The position numbers and the translations under genes are program-made. The notes beneath the pieces are model-generated. The model saw only the letters and a program-made list of their open reading frames with translations, had not been told where the DNA came from and made no database searches. From the NCBI GenBank assembly GCA_913051545.1, contig CAJXCD010000004.1:24153-88152 (forward strand): a stretch of 64,000 nucleotides of DNA, read 5' to 3'. Of this stretch, positions 46,415-53,898 are shown one piece after another. How positions within the stretch are numbered: position 1 is the stretch's first letter; each line of letters starts with the position of its first letter. The stretch comes from an uncultured Chloroflexota bacterium (lineage in GTDB: Bacteria; Chloroflexota; Dehalococcoidia; Lucifugimonadales; CAJXCD01).

Positions 46415-47728
46415 CTAAAATACGTCTAAAAGCATGAGATCTTGATAGGTTTCTCTTCTCCTTATCACCCTACTTGAACCATCTTTCACAATCACTATGG
46501 CAGGTCTGGGATTCAGATTGTAAACACTTGCCATAGAAGGTGCATAAGCACCGGAAGCTGGTATTGCAACTATATCCCCTGGCTTTAAAGAGGGCATTAG
46601 TACGTCTCGGACCAATATATCCCCAGACTCACAGAATTTCCCGGCTAGGGTAACCTTCTCTTCCTCTGTATCAGACATCCTGTTGGCAACCGACGCCTCA
46701 TAAACTGAATCGTACATTGCTGGCCTAATATTATCACCCATACCTCCATCTAATGACACATACTTGCGGATCCCCGGTATATCCTTAGTAGATCCTACTG
46801 TATATAGTGCAACACCAGCTCGCCCGACTATTGATCGCCCTGGCTCCATGACTATCTCTGGAACATCCATCCCAAATTCTTTGGAGCAGTCTTTCACTGC
46901 TTTTATTATCACTTCTGCATAGGAAGCAATTGGTGGTGGAATCTGACCTCTTGTATAACCTATTGCGAACCCACCCCCAGGGCTAAATTCCTCCATCACA
47001 AAACCTTTCATCTTAAACTGAGATGCCAACCTAAAAATCGCCTCCACAGCAATCGAGTATGGCTCCAACTCGAATATCGGTGATCCCAGATGACAATGCA
47101 ACCCTCTTAAATTGATTCCAGGTAATTCCATAGCCTTACTAATAGCTAGAGCCGCATCACCTGTATCTATAGATAATCCGAACTTACTATCTAATACCCC
47201 TGTAGTAGTCTTTACGTGAGTGTGAGGATCAACTCCAGGCGACACACGTAAAAGTGCATCTTGAACTATCCCTTTAGACAAAGCTACTTTGTTAAGAATT
47301 TCCATTTCATGGAAATTGTCAATCACTATCTTAGAAACATTACTATCGATAGCAATTTCTAGTTCATTTTGTGATTTATTGTTCCCATGAAAATAGATTC
47401 TCTCCGACGGAAACCCAGACGCAAGCGATACAGCGATTTCTCCAGCAGAGACTACATCCATTCCAAGACCTTCCTCACTGACTATCTCAGCGATAGCAGG
47501 ATTTATAAAGGCTTTGGCAGCATATAAGATCTTAGAATTAACACCTTTGGCTCTACCAAACGCTTCTACAAATTCTCGACACATACCTCGTAAAGTATCT
47601 TCATCGTAGACATACAAAGGAGTTCCATACTCTTGGACAAGTTCCACAGAGTCACAACCCCCTAACACTAAGTGTTTTTGCTCATTGAGCTTAGCTGTGG
47701 CTGGGAAAATTTCATGCCCATCAAACAT
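46415..47728 (-). CDS. lysA: Diaminopimelate decarboxylase
   Basis: A 437-residue fold-type III PLP enzyme that decarboxylates meso-diaminopimelate to lysine. The PLP lysine is K72 in LYAAKAF. GLHCHLGSPI, SPGGGFAIGY and the glycine loop are family signatures, and CESGDILVRD with the conserved Cys completes the neighbouring subunit's active site. I use ATG 47728, with GGAGG at 47744-47740, eleven bases upstream; an in-frame TTG at 47746 overlaps that site and is unlikely. It lies 29 bases downstream of the metallo-hydrolase gene. Confidence 0.94.
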   Translation of the reverse strand: MFDGHEIFPATAKLNEQKHLVLGGCDSVELVQEYGTPLYVYDEDTLRGMCREFVEAFGRAKGVNSKILYAAKAFINPAIAEIVSEEGLGMDVVSAGEIAVSLASGFPSERIYFHGNNKSQNELEIAIDSNVSKIVIDNFHEMEILNKVALSKGIVQDALLRVSPGVDPHTHVKTTTGVLDSKFGLSIDTGDAALAISKAMELPGINLRGLHCHLGSPIFELEPYSIAVEAIFRLASQFKMKGFVMEEFSPGGGFAIGYTRGQIPPPIASYAEVIIKAVKDCSKEFGMDVPEIVMEPGRSIVGRAGVALYTVGSTKDIPGIRKYVSLDGGMGDNIRPAMYDSVYEASVANRMSDTEEEKVTLAGKFCESGDILVRDVLMPSLKPGDIVAIPASGAYAPSMASVYNLNPRPAIVIVKDGSSRVIRRRETYQDLMLLDVF

Positions 47729-47757
47729 CGTTATATAGTCCTCCAAGATTTTTTATT

Positions 47758-48576
47758 TCACATAACCTTGTGAAATATATTGCCATCGGTACTGGATGTT
47801 ATCCTACCCTCTCTCTGCAACTTTACCACGTGAGATCGTATTTGTTCACGCGCCAAATGAGCTAACTCCGTCTCCAAATTAATGTATATAGAATTGAAAA
47901 TTTCATCGATTGTATTTTTTTGTGTAGATATCAGTTCAAATATCTGTCTCTCACGATTTAATCGATGTTCAATAATCCTATCGATCTCAACCATGGGACG
48001 CCGCACAACTGGGCCGTGACCTGGTGCAATTAGTCTGATTTCGTAACTCTGCAGGTTCCTTAAGGAATTTAGATATAGCTCCATATCACCCTGATCGCAC
48101 ATAATAGTAGTGTTGGAATCCCCGAGGATAGTATCGCCTGTGAATAACACTTTTTCTTCATAATACATGATAGAAATACTTCCTAACGTATGCCCTGGAG
48201 TGAGTAATATTTCCAGTAGTGCGCCATCCAAGTCAATTAAATCACCGTGCTCTAAAACGTGGTGCACTACTTCACTGCCGTAAAATTGGTCTATATAAGA
48301 CTTTTCATCAAAAGAGCTAGCAATTCTACCACCCGTTATATTTGCTAACTTAGCTGCCCCGCCGGAATGGTCGTAATGCCGGTGAGTTAAAATAATTAGA
48401 TCTACATGTGGGCTACCCAAACTCCTCCATAAGGAAACTATTTTGTCTGTGTCTCCGTCTGTGCCGTCACCACTATCTATAAACGCTGCCCGCTTTCCTA
48501 GCACTAAGTAAACATTGTTACCATTGCTATTTAAGGTAACATAATGTACCACTGGCATCAGTTTAGATAAAGTCAC
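47758..48576 (-). CDS. Metallo-beta-lactamase-fold hydrolase (LACTB2-like)
   Basis: A 272-residue MBL-fold protein with the zinc motif THRHYDHSGG, TPGHTLGSI, FTGDTILGD and LAPGHGPVV. The C-terminal 70 residues are a predicted winged-helix-like tail (LAREQIRSHVVKLQREGRI), the arrangement seen in LACTB2-type hydrolases and endoribonucleases. Its start overlaps the stop of the gene upstream in an ATGA arrangement, so translation is coupled to the 533-residue unknown protein. The substrate could be RNA, a thioester or a lactone; sequence does not decide. Confidence 0.87.
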   Translation of the reverse strand: MTLSKLMPVVHYVTLNSNGNNVYLVLGKRAAFIDSGDGTDGDTDKIVSLWRSLGSPHVDLIILTHRHYDHSGGAAKLANITGGRIASSFDEKSYIDQFYGSEVVHHVLEHGDLIDLDGALLEILLTPGHTLGSISIMYYEEKVLFTGDTILGDSNTTIMCDQGDMELYLNSLRNLQSYEIRLIAPGHGPVVRRPMVEIDRIIEHRLNRERQIFELISTQKNTIDEIFNSIYINLETELAHLAREQIRSHVVKLQREGRITSSTDGNIFHKVM

Positions 48577-50174
48577 TTCACAATGCTGTCGTTCGGCCCT
48601 AAATCAGGGTCAGTATAACGATCTCCGCGATGTGCACTTTTCCCCCTGAGATACTTAATTTCAAGTTCTACGTCTCGAACATAAATATGAGGCGTTAATT
48701 CAGGATTTCGATCCAACAGGGTTACTTCTACAAGATTAGATCCATTAACAGGCCAATGTTCTCTGTCTAGTTTAAAAACATACCAATAGCTACTGTGCGA
48801 ACGGTATCTGGGAGCGTCCATCATGTACGTGTAATCTATTTTTCTTAAATTATTCTCAGGCAATTCCTGTTCATTTAACCTAAATTTCAAAGAGTCCAAC
48901 TCTGTAGCCCTCATAATTCTTACACGTAGTAAAACTTCGTGAATCCTGCCAACACTGCCCCAGCGAGAAATATCATCACTTATAGGCATTTTTAATAAAA
49001 CTGGTTTATTCAGTTTTAGATCAGCGGGAAGTTGCATTGCAAGTCCGGGATCAAGTGTTTCATCACGACTTGCATCAGGGGATTCGGTGGGAATGAAATA
49101 AAATTTGTCCTTAACCTCCATCACTTCCGGATATGGAATCTCCCTAAGCTGCTCATAGAAAGCTCCTCCGTACGGCCAATCCCCGGACCAGGCCGCCAAC
49201 GTCAAACCTTGAACCCCTTGATCCCAGTAGTTACAAGCTACTGCACGAACCATTTCTGCAGTAGCAGTTGTTAATCTGTCAGAACCAATTCTATTTCTTA
49301 TTACAGCATGTACCCTGCACTTAGAACCCTCTACGGCATTAAGCATAGAGGTAAAATCCGTTGAAGAGTCCAAAGTAGAAGATAAAGAGAAACTTTCCGC
49401 CGATATCATGTCAACTATCCCATCGCTTGCCCACTGCTCAGGATCCATACCTAGGGACAAGCATTTATCAACACTGGCTGGTATCCTAACTACCAGTTCC
49501 CTCTCATTTCCACTCCGTTTTACCGCTTGATGAATTTCCCGTATCCAATCATTCATGATTTTTCGTCCGGGCTCGATTTGATCTGGGCGAAAAAAATGAG
49601 ACCCAGCATAGTGGTTTAAATTCAATTCAAATCCATCTACTGAATAATTATTTAGCGTTTCCTCAATTAATTTAAGTCGTCGATTACGAACATCTTCATG
49701 CTTAAAATCAAAGTCATGAACTCCCGGGGTGTTCGTGTCTAAATCTCCCTCAGCACCAATAGTAAGGTGAGATTCACTAGCCAGATCTGCTCTAGCTTGA
49801 ACCTGAAGAGTTGGATACACTAACATTCCAACATCATTAGCCCTATTACAAATAATATGAAGAGGGTCATTCCCCTCATCGATCAATTTCTTAGCATTTC
49901 TATAAGCCCTATAAAAAACTATATGATCCCATAATCTTCCTTTATTTGGTCGAAATATTTCAGTTGCATAGGCATCTGGCCCCCATCTATCTCCAACATT
50001 TGATCCATGTAAAAATGCGTTACCATAACCCATATTGAAAAGCAGTGCATCCACTGGCGTACCTAGAAGCTCGTCTATTGCAGATTCCTGCTCCTCCTTG
50101 TTTATCGGCTGTTCATACATGTATATCAACGTATGACGTGAATCATTTTCGAACAATATCTTTGGTTTATTCAT
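48573..50174 (-). CDS. Large uncharacterised protein, probable TIM-barrel glycoside hydrolase-like
   Basis: A 533-residue protein without signal peptide. I do not recognise a named family with confidence. Segments such as YSVDGFELNLNHYAG, VVRIPASVDKCLSLGMDPEQWASDGIVDMISAES and GVQGLTLAAWSGDWPYGG look like the strands of a glycoside-hydrolase-type (beta/alpha)8 barrel with acidic residues at strand ends. The last 150 residues (from about 395) look beta-rich, like a carbohydrate-binding or lectin-like domain (VLLKMPISDD, LEVTLLDRNPELTPHIYVRDVELEIKYL). Translational coupling to the MBL hydrolase implies a shared process. A glycan substrate is inference. Confidence 0.7.
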   Translation of the reverse strand: MNKPKILFENDSRHTLIYMYEQPINKEEQESAIDELLGTPVDALLFNMGYGNAFLHGSNVGDRWGPDAYATEIFRPNKGRLWDHIVFYRAYRNAKKLIDEGNDPLHIICNRANDVGMLVYPTLQVQARADLASESHLTIGAEGDLDTNTPGVHDFDFKHEDVRNRRLKLIEETLNNYSVDGFELNLNHYAGSHFFRPDQIEPGRKIMNDWIREIHQAVKRSGNERELVVRIPASVDKCLSLGMDPEQWASDGIVDMISAESFSLSSTLDSSTDFTSMLNAVEGSKCRVHAVIRNRIGSDRLTTATAEMVRAVACNYWDQGVQGLTLAAWSGDWPYGGAFYEQLREIPYPEVMEVKDKFYFIPTESPDASRDETLDPGLAMQLPADLKLNKPVLLKMPISDDISRWGSVGRIHEVLLRVRIMRATELDSLKFRLNEQELPENNLRKIDYTYMMDAPRYRSHSSYWYVFKLDREHWPVNGSNLVEVTLLDRNPELTPHIYVRDVELEIKYLRGKSAHRGDRYTDPDLGPNDSIVK

Positions 50175-50240
50175 ATTTTTACCCTCAAATATCTCGACTC
50201 ATCAATCCCTAATAAGTCTCTTCTTTAAACATTATTACAT

Positions 50241-50660
50241 TTACGTTAAAGAGGATATCTCGTAATTAATTTCTGTGATATCCCCACGTTCATTAATAAG
50301 AAAAACCCTGATATCAGGATTATTATTATCTTCAAGGGATATGAGCACATAATACACATCGTGGTAACCACTTTGCTGAGCCATTCTTACATCAGTATCT
50401 GAGGGGTAAGCCTGGCTGTGTGTGTGTGAGTGATAAAACGCCAAAAATTCCCATCCCATGTTTTCGGTCTTAATATCAGCATCCAAAAATTCTTGCGAAT
50501 CCATCAAATACCTGTACGGACTCTTAGCAATATTGGATATCGGATAAGCAGTCATGACTGTGTCATCAGTGCCAACAAGTATGCCACAGCATTCATTAGG
50601 ATACTCCAACCGGGCATGAGCTACTATTGTGTTGAGATGATCACATGAGATGCGAAGCAC
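50241..50660 (-). CDS. M67 family JAMM/MPN metallopeptidase (Mec/QbsD-like)
   Basis: A 139-residue zinc isopeptidase domain. The complete JAMM motif is visible: E23 (PNECCG), H77 and H79 (YHSHTH), S87 and D90 (YPSDTD). Stand-alone bacterial JAMM proteins cleave ubiquitin-like sulfur carriers: Mec releases cysteine from CysO, and QbsD trims residues after the GG of QbsE. A MoaD/ThiS-like protein with extra residues after its glycines is encoded at 58523-58801, a plausible substrate. The start is GTG 50660 with GGAGG six bases upstream. No E1-like ThiF/MoeB gene is in the window. Confidence 0.88.
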   Translation of the reverse strand: MLRISCDHLNTIVAHARLEYPNECCGILVGTDDTVMTAYPISNIAKSPYRYLMDSQEFLDADIKTENMGWEFLAFYHSHTHSQAYPSDTDVRMAQQSGYHDVYYVLISLEDNNNPDIRVFLINERGDITEINYEISSLT

Positions 50661-50717
50661 TTAAAACCTCCATCTTAAATACTCTGTGACTTAAATTCTT
50701 TCTGAACAACAAATAAT

Positions 50718-51434
50718 TTATGACAAATGCCCTTCCCTCAATAATTTAGATGCCTCTACTATTAAATCCCTAGCGTATTCTTCACTAACAAAACTGGTAT
50801 TTATGACCATGTGGTATATCTCAGCAGCATCAGGACTATCAACTCCAAAATACCTCTTTACATAGTAAAGTCGTGCATCGTCTCGTCTAGATATCATGCT
50901 TTTGGCATCATCCAAATTCAGACCCCATATCTTCATCACCCTAGAGATTCTTTCCTGCAAATTTGCTACTAATCCTACTCGTAAGACGTCTTCACGACCA
51001 GAAAGTATTATTGGACTTCCACGGCCTACTATTACTACATTGCCTTCGTCTGCTAACCCATTAATCACCTTACTTACTGCTTCTACATAAAGATCATCTT
51101 GAACTTCATTACTTCTAGTTATTATGGATGGTTCCAAATCATCATATTCCTCTGTAAGGAAAGCCATACCACCAGCTCCGAAATAAGGATCAGTACCCAA
51201 ATTACCTGAAGCAGATCTTTCCAGTATGCGTTGTAACAAAGATGAAAATTGATCAGCCCTACTAGGTACTTTTTCTTCCCTTTGGTGTAATGCTTCTACT
51301 GTGGCTCCTATATGACGTGCAGCTTCTGTAAGTATTAATCGATCTACATAATCGTAACCAAGATCTTTAGCTATAAGAGGACCGATTAATCTGCCTCCTC
51401 CCCCAGTTGGACCATCAAGTATTACCGCTGACAT
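50718..51434 (-). CDS. Cytidylate kinase-like family protein
   Basis: A 238-residue P-loop protein of the cytidylate-kinase-like family. The N-terminal loop GPTGGGGRLIGPLIAKDLGYDYVDR has no lysine at the usual Walker A position, common in this branch. FVSEEYARDLIVEAS and VIVGRGSPIIL with R-rich ISRRDDARLYYVKRYFG match the lid and NMP-binding regions. True CMP kinase (Cmk) is a different subfamily, so nucleotide kinase activity is uncertain. It lies 57 bases upstream of the JAMM gene on the same strand. Confidence 0.8.
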   Translation of the reverse strand: MSAVILDGPTGGGGRLIGPLIAKDLGYDYVDRLILTEAARHIGATVEALHQREEKVPSRADQFSSLLQRILERSASGNLGTDPYFGAGGMAFLTEEYDDLEPSIITRSNEVQDDLYVEAVSKVINGLADEGNVVIVGRGSPIILSGREDVLRVGLVANLQERISRVMKIWGLNLDDAKSMISRRDDARLYYVKRYFGVDSPDAAEIYHMVINTSFVSEEYARDLIVEASKLLREGHLS

Positions 51435-51910
51435 ATCTATTTAACTCCATTTAACATTATCTAACGACCATAGTTCCCTAATCGAATCATTCTACACCTG
51501 CCAACTTTTGAATAATTATTGACACGTTAATATCATAGCTAATGCCAACGGATAACTTCGCTAACGTCAAAATATAGTTATGGAAAACCTATTCCATAGA
51601 AACATGATATCCTTACGATCGAGTGTTAAATTACCTTGGAGTTTACGTAACCACTGAAAATAATCAAGCCTCTTGGCCACACATGTCATTTCCAAAATCC
51701 CTAAAGTCTCATCTGGACACCAATAGTACACCATGACCTTGTTCATACAAACCTTCCGATTATTATATCCCTATGTGCTGGTTGCACCCATGTTATAGAT
51801 GCAACTACAGGAGTGCCTGCACATGAATTTGAATATCCGAAACAAATCGCTAATTAGAATTGTTGCCAAAATTGATAGTGAATAATTAAGGAAAAATAGA
51901 GGTGAAATAT
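51435..51910. other. Intergenic region without recognisable gene
   Basis: About 475 bases between diverging genes. It ends in the ribosome-binding site of the FlK-like gene (GAGGTG, 51899-51904). A TTGACA occurs at 51519-51524 but no -10 box stands at the right distance. I see no RNA gene, repeat or ORF with a credible start. Confidence 0.35.
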
Positions 51911-52288
51911 ATGGCTGTGTGTGACATTAAACCAGGACAAATTGCAGTTACAGAGACCACCGTAACACTAGATTTAACTACCAACAGGGTCGGTAAACCT
52001 GGATCTGAAGTCCTTTCAACCCCTTCATTATTGGCCCTCATGGAACAATGCTGTATAGAAGTCTCAGATTCCCAGCTAGCGCCAAAACATACAACAGTAG
52101 GATATGCCGTGGATGGTATGCGACACATGGCCCCTACACCAATAGGCCAAGTGGTAACTGTAAAAGCTGAATTGACTGAAGTTATACGTAACCGACTAAC
52201 ATACTCAATCGAGGCATACGAAGGTGACAAACAAATAGGTGTAGCTATCCATAAAAGAGCAATAATCCCCAAAGATTCTGATGATTGA
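51911..52288 (+). CDS. FlK-like hotdog-fold acyl-CoA thioesterase
   Basis: A 125-residue single-domain hotdog protein resembling fluoroacetyl-CoA thioesterase FlK. The catalytic triad positions match: T37 and E45 in STPSLLALMEQ, and H72 in GMRHMAPTPIG. VTVKAELTEVIRNRLTYSIEAYEG is the family beta-hairpin region. The native substrate need not be fluorinated; related proteins hydrolyse various short acyl-CoAs. I place the start at ATG 51911 with GAGGTG six bases upstream; an earlier GTG overlaps that site. It is separated by 214 bases from the molybdenum-hydroxylase operon. Confidence 0.82.
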   Translation: MAVCDIKPGQIAVTETTVTLDLTTNRVGKPGSEVLSTPSLLALMEQCCIEVSDSQLAPKHTTVGYAVDGMRHMAPTPIGQVVTVKAELTEVIRNRLTYSIEAYEGDKQIGVAIHKRAIIPKDSDD

Positions 52289-52307
52289 AGGTTGTTTCTG
52301 TAAAGCG

Positions 52308-52336
52308 TTGTTCCAAATATTTAGGTTTGCTATACT
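52308..52336 (+). promoter_or_regulatory. Candidate promoter of the molybdenum-hydroxylase operon
   Basis: TTGTTC (52308-52313), 17 bases, then TATACT (52331-52336) preceded by TGC, an extended -10. It predicts an untranslated leader of about 160 bases before the first large gene. Confidence 0.5.
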
Positions 52337-52485
52337 AGCCCTAAGTAGAGTAGCGACAATGAGGTTGAGGGTTATTTATATGAAGGCTGTAAAATTATAG
52401 CTTAATAGTTCCTCAGATGCCCTTAATTCGCTGCCATCTCATTAAAGTGACATACATCCTCATATTCACAACTAGAGGAGACACA

Positions 52486-52506
52486 ATGAAAGGAGAAATC
52501 TATTGA
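52486..52506 (+). other. Six-codon leader ORF overlapping the start of the FAD-subunit gene
   Basis: GAGGAG at 52475-52480 precedes an ATG by five bases; the frame reads MKGEIY then TGA at 52504-52506, which overlaps the TTG start at 52503-52505. The GGAG for the TTG lies inside the mini-ORF. This could be a translational coupling or control device, or chance. Confidence 0.35.
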
Positions 52507-53405
52507 AATGGATTGATTTCGCCAACCCGACGACTCTAGACGAAGCCATAAGACTGTTGAGTGAACACGGCGAAAAAGCTCGTGTTATGGCCGGAGGTAC
52601 CGACTTGATCGTTCAGCTTAGGGTATCACCGGAAAGAATAGGAAACGCCGATCTTGTAATCGACGGCAAGGGAATTCCGGAATTGAACGAGATAAGTTTT
52701 AGCAAAGAGGAAGGACTAACGCTGGGTGCATCCGTACCATGCTACAAGATATACCAGAACCCTACAATTGCGGAAACCTACCCAGGCTTAATTGACTCTG
52801 CGTCTCTAATAGGTGGCATACAAATTCAGGGAAGAGCGTCGATTGGTGGAAACCTGTGTAACGGAACTCCAAGCGCAGACTCTATCCCAACCCTAATAGC
52901 ACATAATGTTGTTTGTAAAATAGTGGGCCCCGGAGGGACAAGAGAAGTTGACGTAGAAGACTTCTGTACCGGCCCAAGTAGAACTATTTTAGAGCCAAAT
53001 GAATTGTTAGTCTCCCTGCACTTCCCAGCACCACCCAAAGGTTTTGGGGCCAGATATATAAGGTTTATTCCTAGAAATGAAATGGATATAGCGGTGGCTG
53101 GGGTAGGTGCCTCTGTCCAACTAGACGAAAAGAACAGCGTCATTAAGTCAGCTAGAGTTGCTCTAGCATCAGTTGGACCAACTCCAATACTCGTTAATGA
53201 GGCCACATCAGCTCTAGTAGGTAAATCCCCAGAGGATGAATCAGCAATTAGCAAAGCTGGCCAAGCAGCAAAATCGGCAGCAACACCGATTAATGACATG
53301 CGTGGAACCGTAGAATACAGAAAGCATTTGTGCGATGTTCTTACTCGGCGTGCCCTAAATGCAGCTATAACCAGAGCCAAGGGAGGTACCATCGATGTCC
53401 ACTAA
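52503..53405 (+). CDS. Molybdenum hydroxylase FAD-binding subunit (CoxM/XdhB type)
   Basis: A 300-residue subunit of a xanthine-dehydrogenase-family enzyme that passes electrons from the 2Fe-2S subunit to FAD. FAD-contact motifs VMAGGTDLIVQL (about 30-41) and SIGGNLCNGTPSADSIPTL (about 116-133) are intact, followed by the CO_deh_flav_C domain (RFIPRNEMDIAVAGVGAS). The start is TTG with GGAG seven bases upstream. It overlaps the 2Fe-2S gene by 11 bases, so translation is coupled. It is the first large gene of a six-gene operon. Confidence 0.92.
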   Translation: MKWIDFANPTTLDEAIRLLSEHGEKARVMAGGTDLIVQLRVSPERIGNADLVIDGKGIPELNEISFSKEEGLTLGASVPCYKIYQNPTIAETYPGLIDSASLIGGIQIQGRASIGGNLCNGTPSADSIPTLIAHNVVCKIVGPGGTREVDVEDFCTGPSRTILEPNELLVSLHFPAPPKGFGARYIRFIPRNEMDIAVAGVGASVQLDEKNSVIKSARVALASVGPTPILVNEATSALVGKSPEDESAISKAGQAAKSAATPINDMRGTVEYRKHLCDVLTRRALNAAITRAKGGTIDVH

Positions 53406-53868
53406 AACACACGTTCAAACCAAGATCAATGGAGAAACTGTAGATTTCCTATGTGAACCAAGACAAAGCCTGCTTGAAGTACTCAGAGATGTACTTCAAA
53501 TGACGGGGTCGAAAGAAGGATGTAACGACGGAAACTGTGGGGCATGTACTGTCAATATGGATGGTCGGATTGTGGACTCTTGTCTTGTGTTGGGCGTAGA
53601 GGCAGCCGGTAGCGAAATCAACACGATAGAGGGAGTGGCCACTTCTGATGGACTACATCCTATTCAACAGGCGTTCCTTGAAAACGCAGCTCTCCAGTGC
53701 GGTATATGTACACCTGGATTCATAGTTGCCTCTAAAGCATTATTAGAAGCCGAACCTAACCCATCAGAGGAAAGAATTCGTTTGTGGTTGGCAGGTAACC
53801 TATGTAGGTGTACAGGATATGACAAGATCGTGCGTGCTGTAATGGATGCTGCTCAAAAAATGGCGTAA
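53395..53868 (+). CDS. Molybdenum hydroxylase 2Fe-2S subunit (CoxS/XdhC type)
   Basis: A 157-residue iron-sulfur subunit. The N-terminal plant-type ferredoxin fold has GCNDGNCGACTV plus a later Cys (VDSCL); the C-terminal helical domain has QCGICTPGF and NLCRCTGYDKIV. These eight cysteines hold two 2Fe-2S clusters. GGGAGG precedes the ATG by about seven bases within the upstream gene. It relays electrons from the molybdenum site to FAD. One copy serves two large subunits in this operon. Confidence 0.95.
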   Translation: MSTKTHVQTKINGETVDFLCEPRQSLLEVLRDVLQMTGSKEGCNDGNCGACTVNMDGRIVDSCLVLGVEAAGSEINTIEGVATSDGLHPIQQAFLENAALQCGICTPGFIVASKALLEAEPNPSEERIRLWLAGNLCRCTGYDKIVRAVMDAAQKMA

Positions 53869-53898
53869 TGTAACTACAACTTATCTCGGAGGTGTAGC

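Noticed and set aside
51581..51658. 25-codon plus-strand frame in the 475-base gap before the FlK-like gene
   Set aside because: No ribosome-binding site and composition like the surrounding non-coding sequence.
52826..53392. 188-codon open frame antisense to the FAD-subunit gene
   Set aside because: It lies fully inside a well-supported gene on the other strand, has no ribosome-binding site and resembles no protein; codon bias of the sense gene explains it. Similar antisense frames at 10951-11259, 30490-30885, 38010-38402, 59130-59522 and 62702-63160 were dropped for the same reason.
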